The notes below the pieces were generated by a model. It was not told the origin of the DNA. It saw only the letters and a list, made by a program, of their open reading frames with translations, and ran no database searches. Below, piece by piece: positions 43,760 to 50,197 of a stretch of DNA of 50,197 nt. Source of the stretch: Pseudomonas sp. RIT-562 (GTDB taxonomy: Bacteria; Pseudomonadota; Gammaproteobacteria; Pseudomonadales; Pseudomonadaceae); the NCBI RefSeq assembly GCF_026241895.1, contig NZ_JAPJIV010000033.1, positions 1-50,197 on the forward strand, written 5' to 3'. The position numbers were made by a program, and so were the translations under genes. Each line of letters starts with the position of its first letter. Within the stretch, counting starts at the first letter, position 1.

Positions 43760-44621
43760 CAACGTATCGCCGTGCTCGGCGAATTACGTCTACTTCCTTT
43801 GTTAACCAGTCGGTGGATGTTTCGTTTGTCATTAGATCAAGATATGCTTCCGCAGTTTCGCAAGCTAAGAAGGCAAGTATCGCGACCGTATGATCGGATG
43901 AATCTCGATATGTATATTTTACTTGCTCACCAAACTCACGTCTTATGATCTCAGTTAAGTCCTCGTCTTGTATGTATTCCTTTCTATATCTTATGATTAG
44001 ACTACCATATATTCGCCAATCAACTATATGCCGTTTGAGCATGTTTCCATTGTAGTTCAAAATTTCAGCTATAAATTTTGAATACAAGTGGCTCGACGAA
44101 TTCAGCTGATATGTCGGTTTCTTATATTTTCGACTGCATAGACCCAGTTTCGTTATGTGATGTCTGCTGATGGGTACTGAGCAGGCTGGGCACACATCGA
44201 CCAGTTCCGATCCATGTACGCTGCAAAATCGCACAGAGGTTTGCACATTTCTACGATGTATGTATGCGGTTCCATGAGTTTCAAAATCTTCGACCACACA
44301 ATCAGTACAAATTTTTTTCCATTTTCTAGGAGTGACTATGGTATTAGATCGACACCTTCCTAGTGCCGCTGTGAGGGGATATAAAGTATGGCTATGGAGA
44401 ACTTCTTCGGAAATATTTTTCTCGATAAAAAAATCAGGGAACTTAAATATCGCATGATCTCTAGATTCCGCCTTACCTCCGCAACTAAATACATATCCTT
44501 CTCTGGGTATCGGCTTTATACGAAAGTCCTCGAATCTAATGGACTTAATTCCGAGCAACTCGTTACCTCTGTTTAGTGCCGACGCGACATACTCTCCTGG
44601 CAATGGAGTGAAAATCTTCAT
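43749..44621 (-). CDS. Second, shorter TniQ-like protein
   Basis: 290 residues. The TniQ signature is clear: FTPLPGEYVASALNRGNELLGI, then zinc pairs in KKICTDCVVEDFETHGTAYIHRR and RFCSVHGSELVDVCPACSVPI. The C-terminal helical part is much shorter than in the main copy, so it lacks the long TnsD DNA-reading region. The gene is AT-rich compared with its neighbours. Convergent orientation and different base composition suggest separate acquisition. It could provide a second target choice or be a regulator. Confidence 0.85.
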   Translation of the reverse strand: MKIFTPLPGEYVASALNRGNELLGIKSIRFEDFRIKPIPREGYVFSCGGKAESRDHAIFKFPDFFIEKNISEEVLHSHTLYPLTAALGRCRSNTIVTPRKWKKICTDCVVEDFETHGTAYIHRRNVQTSVRFCSVHGSELVDVCPACSVPISRHHITKLGLCSRKYKKPTYQLNSSSHLYSKFIAEILNYNGNMLKRHIVDWRIYGSLIIRYRKEYIQDEDLTEIIRREFGEQVKYTYRDSSDHTVAILAFLACETAEAYLDLMTNETSTDWLTKEVDVIRRARRYVATS

Positions 44622-45351
44622 GTGATAATTCCGCGTTTAGAGCCTTGTTAAATAGTGATGTTAATATATTAAAGCTGTCCTACGTGATATTGACCGTACC
44701 ATCTTTCGCTATTTTTTCAACAGGAAGCACATCTCACAGTTGGCTGGTATGTCAAAAATGCCCGGTATCCAGTCAAAATGCCAGTGCCGTAGCCGTGAGT
44801 GCATTAAACTCGCTTGCAGTGCTGAACCTCCTGCCAGCAATCGGTAGGCCGCTTGTGGTGGTTGGAGCATGCCCGATGCCCTGGTCAACTCAACCCGCGA
44901 CCAACCGTTCGAACGGTACAACGTTGCAACGACCAGGCAGTTGGCCATCTTCCATTAGGAGGGTCAGTGCTACATGCCAATAAGATTCGCTGGGATGACG
45001 GCCACACTCGGCGAAGGATCGCACAGCACTTATCAATGCTAGAGTTGAAAAAGTTGCTCATAGTCCTTTATGTCGAGCGATATCGACCCACCGCGCAACG
45101 TTCTCTCCCGACAACTGATTTGAATGGGTCGGCCGGGCTGCCATAAAGCTGCGGCGGAGGATCACTTAATCAATAGGTAAGGCGATCTTAATATCTATTT
45201 TACCTATTTAGAGACGTTGCTTGTTGGACGTCGTTGAATGGCCTATTGCTGCTACCAACGAAGGGGGCAAGGGCAGCGGCGGTCAGTAGATAGTGAACTT
45301 GATCCTGCCGCTAATCCTCGAAGTGGAGGAATCCATTGAGCAACGGCTCAT
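44622..45351. other. Region without supportable genes, possible decay
   Basis: 730 bases of frames without ribosome binding sites or known motifs. A short minus-strand peptide (HPSESYWHVALTLLMEDGQL, near 44930-45000) looks protein-like but stops 16 residues later, so it may be a fragment of a decayed gene. No TGTCA cluster that could be the other transposon end is visible. Confidence 0.45.
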
Positions 45352-45813
45352 CTAGCCATGAAGGATACCATCAGCCTCGTCTTGTGCGGCTATGACCACG
45401 CGGATGGCATCAGTAGAAAGCAAGTCTCGAGGACGTTTGCCTCCAAGCATTCCATTAGGCGAAAAAAACCAAAATGCCACTGACCAACTATCTTTGGTAG
45501 GAGTTAGAAGTAAGAGTATTTCTTTTAATTGTGGATGAGGGGTGAAACTATTTTGAGCGGAAAACGCATAACAGGGGAATAGACTACTGTCATAATGTTC
45601 TATCGAGAAAATTCGATTTTCTGACTCCCACTCAGCCAAAACCGGAGTAAGTGTTTCAGCGCAAATATTGAAATACTGTGCAAGACGATTAACAGGTAGG
45701 AAATCGCCGCATCCTAAAATTTCGTTCTTGGCTTGAATGAGCATTTTCCGCTCCCTGGTGTGAATTCTGCTCCGGAGCTCGTCTTTTTCCACAGACATCA
45801 CCTCGATTCGCAC
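45352..45813 (-). CDS. Hypothetical protein with ParS/MbcA-like C-terminus
   Basis: 153 residues from a GTG with an AGGA site close upstream (ATGs further in are less well placed). The N-terminal half is helical (KMLIQAKNEILGCGDFLPVNRLAQYF). The C-terminus (WFFSPNGMLGGKRPRDLLSTDAIRVV, then AAQDEADGILHG) resembles the toxin-binding end of Xre/MbcA/ParS antitoxins. No toxin gene lies next to it. Low-to-moderate confidence in family; high that it is a coding region. Confidence 0.6.
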   Translation of the reverse strand: MRIEVMSVEKDELRSRIHTRERKMLIQAKNEILGCGDFLPVNRLAQYFNICAETLTPVLAEWESENRIFSIEHYDSSLFPCYAFSAQNSFTPHPQLKEILLLLTPTKDSWSVAFWFFSPNGMLGGKRPRDLLSTDAIRVVIAAQDEADGILHG

Positions 45814-46210
45814 TTTTTCCTAATCGTACTCCGTTGGCAGGTGGACGTAACGACGTAATCGAGCCATTGGTCCGGCGGGGGGATGCGGATAGCCACTCCT
45901 ACCGTCCCTGAGGATGTTTCGATCAAGGCGAAAGTGTGGAATTGCACATCTATAAGGGACGTTTGTGAGCATTTGGCTGTATGCCACGTCCTCCCTAGAC
46001 TTCCACTCGCTGGGATGACCACCCGAGTGCATTAGTAGTCTTGCTTCGCAGATAGGTCTGGGCGCGCTTGTCTAAGGATCCGCGCGTCACGCACCCTGCC
46101 GCAACCTGAACCGACTGCCAGCCCGATTGTAAACAGCCGCCGCTGTCGCGGGGTATAACCAGCGGGGCGGAATTTTGCTCGTCGGTCATGTCAGTGAAGG
46201 GCCGATAGAA
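45814..46210. other. Intergenic, only doubtful short frames
   Basis: Two overlapping minus-strand frames (45820-46032 and 45995-46189) look partly protein-like (GGHPSEWKSREDVAYSQ; MTDEQNSAPLVIPRDSGG) but lack ribosome binding sites. They are best seen as fragments or chance frames in the space after the nuclease gene. Confidence 0.4.
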
Positions 46211-46945
46211 CTAGAATTTCTGGATATCTGTGAGGGTCGCAGCAAACGCCTGGAGAATCTCAACCTTGCTTCGGCCGCCACCGGTGAGGTGGATGAACTC
46301 ATCAAAATCGATGTTCACGAGCTTGCCTGTTCTCGGATTCATCAAGACGCACGACCTCCACTCATCATTGCCCGTCTCTACAGCGGCCGCATAGCTCAAC
46401 AGCCAGTACATTGCGACTTGCCTATAATCGGCAGCGGTGAAATTACCGGCTATGCATTTCACCTCGATTATTGTCGATCCGGCAAAAAAATCGCCGGTTC
46501 CTGAGGCGATCCAGCGAAAGCCGGGTATCACCGGCGCCGCGCCATAGGCCGAGTTATAATCAGTAGCTACCTGCTTCACCATAGCCACTAGGTTGTCCGC
46601 AACGCGCAGGGCGATACGTTGATCATTCTCAGAAATTTCCGATGGGCTGATGGCATCGAAGAACCTGCTTTGCCTGTCTGTAGCGATGGCAACGCATTCT
46701 CCCCACGTCGGATTGTTACCAAGCACGAGCTGCTCACCTACGGCAAAGGCCAGCTCGAATAGCAGAGATTTTTGCAGTTCACTTGCCTGGATGGCTTTTA
46801 CCGGCACGACGATCACAGGACAACCGATAGCTAATTTGTTGTAAAAGGACACGATGCCAGGCGTTAGCCCTGGGAAAATAGCATTCAGTATGCCGGGAAT
46901 ATTTCGAGCAATCGTTCTAGGGTCACGGCCAGCTCTAGATGACAT
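46211..46945 (-). CDS. PD-(D/E)XK-type nuclease, partner of the reverse transcriptase
   Basis: About 244 residues. The ATG at 46945 has a GGAG site 8 bases ahead and overlaps the RT stop by 11 bases, so the two are translationally coupled. In the middle lies a restriction-fold active site, D153 and E162-V-K164 (TGDFFAGSTIIEVKC, numbered from the in-frame GTG at 46948), with a following helix carrying Q177 and Y181 (DYRQVAMYW) as in RecB/Cas4-like nucleases. The N-terminal 120 residues are helical. The protein is predicted to cut DNA. Pairing with an RT of the defence-associated kind suggests an effector. Known two-gene DRT types exist (my recollection is that DRT8/UG7 has a nuclease partner); membership is not certain. 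Confidence 0.75.
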   Translation of the reverse strand: MSSRAGRDPRTIARNIPGILNAIFPGLTPGIVSFYNKLAIGCPVIVVPVKAIQASELQKSLLFELAFAVGEQLVLGNNPTWGECVAIATDRQSRFFDAISPSEISENDQRIALRVADNLVAMVKQVATDYNSAYGAAPVIPGFRWIASGTGDFFAGSTIIEVKCIAGNFTAADYRQVAMYWLLSYAAAVETGNDEWRSCVLMNPRTGKLVNIDFDEFIHLTGGGRSKVEILQAFAATLTDIQKF

Positions 46946-48563
46946 CACACCAGCTCCGATAGAGACCAGCGAAGGTCGGGCGGTCCTGACGCTCTATTCC
47001 GAGCCTCCATGATTGCTCCAAGCTTGGCCCAATCTGACGGCGCAGGCCATCTCCTTGGTCTCCAAAGGACTCTGCCGCGAGCCATGTCAATCGCTGACAT
47101 TCAGCGTTGATTTCGCTCCACCGGCTTGAGACAGAGCTGAAACCGGACCTATCTTTCCATAGACGCCAGCAGTCTATGCACGCCCTTTTGACTGTGTGGG
47201 ACGAGCTGTATTTATAGGTACTTTGGACAAAAGCAGCTCGGGCTGGCGTTTGCGCAAACTTCAGCACCCTAAGGTAGTGCAGCAAGCTCGCTTCAGCTTG
47301 CAATAAATGAGCAGAGTGGACAGCCACTCTATCTATCACCGCATCCAGATCGGAGTGAATTTCCTCATATCCCGCGCCCGCTCTGAGATTGGCCACACCT
47401 CGCATGATGGTTGACCACGAAGCGCGAAACGCATGCAAGTTATTCTGTTCTAGTAGCGTCGACGCGAGTTGCAGGGCTACGATTGGGCTGTGGAACTTCA
47501 GGGTCCTACCTATTTGGGTTATCAAGAAATTATCAGGAAGCGACTTTTGCAATTCGTTGCCGAGCAATTTCTGGACGTCTAGATTTTCGACAGTCATTTT
47601 CAGCGACTCATAATCCCCTTCTGGGTTATCAGAGTAAGGATCATAATGTAGGTCGATATGTCTCAAGATTCCGGCGTTGGTATCGTCGCCACCAAGCTGA
47701 GTAGTAACGTATTCGTCATAATGCTTAGCCGTCATCATTATAGTTTTCGATTTATTTAGCGTGATCCCATAGTCCGCGAGAGCGTGTGATAGAAATGCTA
47801 GCCCTGCGTAAGCGGCGGAATTCGAATCTGCAATGAGCACATAGTCGTCTACATACCTGTACCAACGTAAGCCGTCATGTGTCATTCGATGGTCGACAGA
47901 GTTCAAAAACAGCTCCGCCAGAATCCGCGAGCACTGTCCCCCGACAGGTAGTCCGAAGGAACGTCCTGCTGAAAACTTTGATAACAGTGCGGTGATTTGG
48001 TTACCTACCCTGCCATCCGGGAACAGGTCATCGATGAGGTTTTCTAAGTAATGATGCGAGATGTGTTCGTAAAAGCTTGAAATGTCGGTTTGGACGACTA
48101 CTGCCCCCTTGGGAGCGACCGCTGCCTCTTTCGACGTAGTCTCTCTAAACACTCTCCAGGATGAACCCCGGTCGAATAGCTCAGATCCGCCTTCCGACTG
48201 GAACCTGTATGAGAAGGTTCGCTGATCACGTCTTGGCTCTAACTGATCGGCGATAGCTACGCCGAGTCCGTTGAAATAAATGCTCCAAAACGGGTGAAGC
48301 TTTGTAGTCACCCTGAATCCTGATGCACCGGTTGCGACCAAAAGGCGCTCGCTGAATACAGTTAATGCTGCAATTTTGTGTTTGCTGTTGGACACACTAT
48401 CTTTACGCAGCTCCTCCGAAAAACAGAAAGCGACCTCTGCTAGCTCATTTTGCTTAGCTGAAACAAAATTCGTGTCGACATCGAAAGGCAGTGTGTCGTT
48501 GTCTCCGTGCGCTCCGATATCAGCTGCCGCACGCAGAAAATGCTCCAGTGTTATTTCAGACAT
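46935..48563 (-). CDS. Reverse transcriptase, UG/DRT-like
   Basis: 542 residues with a GGAAAGG site before the start. The RT palm is complete: motif A D160 (VVVQTDISSFYEHISH), motif B (GLPVGGQCSRILAELFLN) and motif C YVDD at 237-240 (RYVDDYVLIADS), then NKSKT. There is no group II intron maturase/X or endonuclease domain. About 230 residues follow the palm as a helical region (FHSPIVALQLASTLLEQNN, HLLQAEASLLHYLRVLKF), seen in defence-associated UG/Abi RTs. It lies upstream of, and overlaps, a PD-(D/E)XK nuclease gene. Retrons and diversity-generating RTs differ in size and context. The catalytic residues are intact, so activity is likely. Confidence 0.85.
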   Translation of the reverse strand: MSEITLEHFLRAAADIGAHGDNDTLPFDVDTNFVSAKQNELAEVAFCFSEELRKDSVSNSKHKIAALTVFSERLLVATGASGFRVTTKLHPFWSIYFNGLGVAIADQLEPRRDQRTFSYRFQSEGGSELFDRGSSWRVFRETTSKEAAVAPKGAVVVQTDISSFYEHISHHYLENLIDDLFPDGRVGNQITALLSKFSAGRSFGLPVGGQCSRILAELFLNSVDHRMTHDGLRWYRYVDDYVLIADSNSAAYAGLAFLSHALADYGITLNKSKTIMMTAKHYDEYVTTQLGGDDTNAGILRHIDLHYDPYSDNPEGDYESLKMTVENLDVQKLLGNELQKSLPDNFLITQIGRTLKFHSPIVALQLASTLLEQNNLHAFRASWSTIMRGVANLRAGAGYEEIHSDLDAVIDRVAVHSAHLLQAEASLLHYLRVLKFAQTPARAAFVQSTYKYSSSHTVKRACIDCWRLWKDRSGFSSVSSRWSEINAECQRLTWLAAESFGDQGDGLRRQIGPSLEQSWRLGIERQDRPTFAGLYRSWCDVI

Positions 48564-48589
48564 GTCCTTTCCCCGCCCGACGACCTCTG

Positions 48590-48832
48590 TTAGCCGGGCT
48601 CAGTGCACCGACAACCCCTCACCAGCGATCATCTCAGCACGCCCGGTGCATGTCGATAGACGCTTCGTAGCTTACGCAGGCATCTGAACTTAGCTTTGAA
48701 CCTTCCGCTGATCGCGTGAACCGGATCACCGTCTTGCGCAGACAAGCCGCTTGCAGCGGGTCGCACCTGACGCCGCAGGTCCAGGTCTTCGTTTATCGGT
48801 GCGTGAATAATTCCCAAAACTCTAGCTGTCAT
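48590..48832 (-). ncRNA. Possible structured leader/ncRNA upstream of the RT
   Basis: The 330 bases between the integrase relic and the RT gene hold hairpins instead of a gene: CCGC-TTGCA-GCGG at 48747-48759, a CTTG/CAAG stem at 48733-48746, and a long-range pair TGCACCG (48604-48610) with CGGTGCA (48644-48650). A 67-codon frame on the RT strand has no start signal. DRT systems often need an ncRNA next to the RT gene, so this is the place to look. The boundaries are guesses. Confidence 0.35.
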
Positions 48833-48892
48833 GCGCGACGGGTCGCTTTGGGTCGGGCCAACGACGGTCTAGCATCGCCTCGCTGTGGATGG

Positions 48893-49012
48893 TCAGACTT
48901 CCGTTTGCTCCGCCATTTCGAGTACTTCATCGGCGTCGATTCTCAGGGATCTGACGGTGTTTTCAAGCTTCGTATGACCAAGCAAGAGCTGGACAGCTCT
49001 CAGATTCTTTGT
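48893..49012 (-). pseudogene. 3' fragment of a tyrosine recombinase (integrase)
   Basis: 39 codons and a stop on the minus strand translate as the C-terminus of a pseudomonad-type phage/ICE integrase: TKNLRAVQLLLGHTK, then LENTVRSLRIDADEVLEM. The histidine of LGHTK and the start of the catalytic region are recognisable, while the catalytic Tyr (normally VRYLG) is replaced (VRSLR). Upstream sequence loses similarity, so only the tail remains. It shows past integrase-driven insertion next to the RT cassette. Confidence 0.75.
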
Positions 49013-49505
49013 ACTGAGGACGGGAACGTAAGCTCACAAAGGCAATACAGCGGCTGCTTGATCGTCCCAGGTCGTCGAGGGTGGTAAGTCGGAAAGTGCC
49101 AGTAATCCAGAGGGTTGAAACTTAGAGGAGGAGGGCATGGGCACGAGAGGCTGGGTGTGGTGTAGCTCGGCTTAGTAAGTTACGGCGCATTGCCCATTAA
49201 TGTGTAGCGGGTAGTTGTAGGGATTTGTCGTGCTCATGACTGGTGATATTGTCGTGGAGGGACCAGTCAACCCGTCCACCACCGGATCCACGAACAACGA
49301 AAAAAATGTGGAAATTCGTTGCCGCCGGCAACGCTAAGCGATGGTTAACATTTTTAGAATAATGTGAATAGCAATGAGATATATATGCACGCAGAAAGTT
49401 AACTGACGCAAATACCATTCGTCGATTGTCGATAATGTCAATTTGACATTTTAATATGGATGGACTGCACTTTACTGACCTTAGGGTCTAAGTAAAGTGA
49501 ATCTC
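49013..49505. other. Intergenic with two palindromes
   Basis: There is no gene. A perfect 15-bp palindrome GTTGCCG-C-CGGCAAC lies at 49318-49332. A second, TGTCAATTTGACA at 49436-49448, lies about 60 bases ahead of the coiled-coil gene. It contains a -35-like TTGACA and may be an operator. Confidence 0.5.
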
Positions 49506-50197
49506 ATGAACAATAAATCTGTTATGACGTTCAGTTTTATATTTTCTCTCGTCCTAGTTAGTTCAGACGTTTCTGCTTTCAATTTGGGCGAAACTTGGGG
49601 AAAGATAGTTGATTCTAGCGCAGATGTGCTGACATTGGGTGAGCATGGAAGAAAAAGAGACCAAGAGCGGGCAGAGCAAGCACGTCAGGCATCTGAACAA
49701 GCAAGAGCGAAAGAGGAAGAAAGGCTTAAGTTGCAGGTGGAGATGGTAACTGCTGATGTAAAGTTGTTGAGGGATGTATCTAAAACCTTTTATAGTAATT
49801 ACACGGCTGTAGACGAAATTATAAAATTGCAACAGGGGGTCGTGAGCATTTCTAAAGACGAATTAGGAAAAAGAGAAGCTGCCATTGTAGTGATCGAAAA
49901 AGTCAGGAACTGGTTAAGGGAAGATGACCAGTCACTAATCAACACAGTGGTTGCGATCGGTTCATTAAGCTTTATAAACTCTGAAAATGTCGAAAGTGCT
50001 TTAAGCACAGAAAATCCCGAAAAAGCAATAACAGCCCTTAGTAAAATTGAAAATGATCAGAAGCATGCAGCAGACGCAATCAAGAATCAGCTTGAAGTAA
50101 TCAGGCAAACAAATTTATCCGAGTCAGAATATCTCAAGTCGTCACTAGAAAAACTTAGAACAAATAATTTAAAAGAAATCATTAATATTTCTAGCAA
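49506..50197 (+). CDS. Exported coiled-coil protein, partial at window edge
   Basis: An open frame from ATG 49506 that runs off the end of the window without a stop (230 codons seen). A signal peptide covers about residues 1-24 (MTFSFIFSLVLVSSDVSAF). Then comes a strongly charged helix (GRKRDQERAEQARQASEQAR and KEEERLKLQVEM, about residues 49-85) and a helical body rich in Lys/Glu/Asn. The sequence is AT-rich relative to the metal genes. Likely a periplasmic coiled-coil protein; no family recognised. The palindromic TTGACA region lies just upstream. Confidence 0.7.
   Translation, partial: MNNKSVMTFSFIFSLVLVSSDVSAFNLGETWGKIVDSSADVLTLGEHGRKRDQERAEQARQASEQARAKEEERLKLQVEMVTADVKLLRDVSKTFYSNYTAVDEIIKLQQGVVSISKDELGKREAAIVVIEKVRNWLREDDQSLINTVVAIGSLSFINSENVESALSTENPEKAITALSKIENDQKHAADAIKNQLEVIRQTNLSESEYLKSSLEKLRTNNLKEIINISS

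Larger units (their letters stand above)
37228..44621 (+). mobile_element. Tn7-like element: tnsA-tnsB-tnsC-tniQ plus second tniQ
   Basis: The core runs from the repeat-rich end through four genes on the plus strand, with overlaps A/B and B/C, and then a second convergent tniQ. The set (heteromeric TnsA/TnsB transposase, AAA regulator TnsC, target selector TniQ/TnsD) defines a Tn7-like cut-and-paste transposon. No Cas genes or CRISPR array are present, so it is not a CRISPR-associated transposon on this evidence. The far end was not located and 44621 is only the last core gene. Confidence 0.85.

Noticed and set aside
37228..44621. CRISPR-associated transposon (CAST)
   Set aside because: There is a Tn7-like core with TniQ, but no Cas6/7/8/5, Cas12k or CRISPR array lies in the window. 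The repeats at the end are protein-binding type and directly in front of tnsA.
45820..46189. Two overlapping minus-strand frames after the nuclease
   Set aside because: They look partly protein-like but have no ribosome binding site and overlap each other in different frames. They are kept only as possible fragments.
46935..48563. Group II intron or retron interpretation of the RT
   Set aside because: No maturase or HNH domain and no intron-type flanks are seen. The RT is longer than typical retron RTs, and a nuclease gene overlaps it, which fits UG/DRT-like RTs better.
44622..50197. Other end of the Tn7-like element
   Set aside because: Single TGTCA or TGACA words occur (near 46188, 47095, 49436 and 49443), but there is no cluster like that at 37228, so no end can be called.

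Overview
The window looks like a metal-resistance and mobile-element island from a Pseudomonas (fluorescens/putida/syringae group). The reasons are the Pseudomonas-type small families (DUF6957, BPSL0761, DUF2790), an OprD-family porin, CzcCBA/CzcRS and CusCBAF homologues with pseudomonad sequence character, and a relic of a pseudomonad-type integrase. No rRNA, tRNA or core housekeeping genes are visible, so this is accessory DNA throughout.

Layout. (1) 1-4.4 kb: small accessory genes, then an NdpA-like nucleoid protein followed by a membrane-protein gene split by an in-frame TAG. (2) 4.9-24.4 kb: a heavy-metal regulon. It holds an OprD porin, a candidate small RNA, three DUF2790-type or related small secreted proteins, czcCBA (minus strand), two tandem CzcR/CzcS two-component pairs whose proteins are close but whose codon usage differs, an IS2-type IS3-family element that supplies the last codons of the second kinase, an orphan third CzcR with only a stub of its kinase, relics of a second czcC/czcB, and an EptA/MCR-like phosphoethanolamine transferase. 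Seven copies of a 16-bp dyad (about ATWACANAWTTGTAAT) sit in front of these units and probably mark one regulon. (3) 24.6-29.1 kb: a periplasmic retropepsin-like protease, czcD, a zf-TFIIB/His-rich protein and cadA with a MerR-type operator, but no MerR-family regulator gene. (4) 29.4-36.1 kb: a cusCBAF-type copper/silver efflux operon. (5) 36.5-44.6 kb: an orphan AbrB-ParS/Xre fused antitoxin, then a Tn7-like element (repeat-rich end, tnsA, tnsB, tnsC, tniQ and a second convergent tniQ). (6) 45.3-50.2 kb: probable cargo or a neighbouring island, with a two-gene reverse transcriptase plus PD-(D/E)XK nuclease cassette, a structured leader upstream of it, an integrase relic, and the start of an exported coiled-coil protein cut by the window edge.

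How it works together (inference). Periplasmic Zn/Cd/Co or Cu would be sensed by the CzcRS pairs. These would switch on the czcCBA pump, the small secreted proteins, the porin, eptA (surface charge modification) and possibly the sRNA through the shared dyad. CzcD and CadA move cytoplasmic Zn/Cd out to the periplasm, and CzcCBA and CusCBA export metal across the envelope. The most novel-looking material is the RT-nuclease cassette next to a Tn7-like element with two TniQ proteins. The other end of that element was not found, so cargo membership is not proven.
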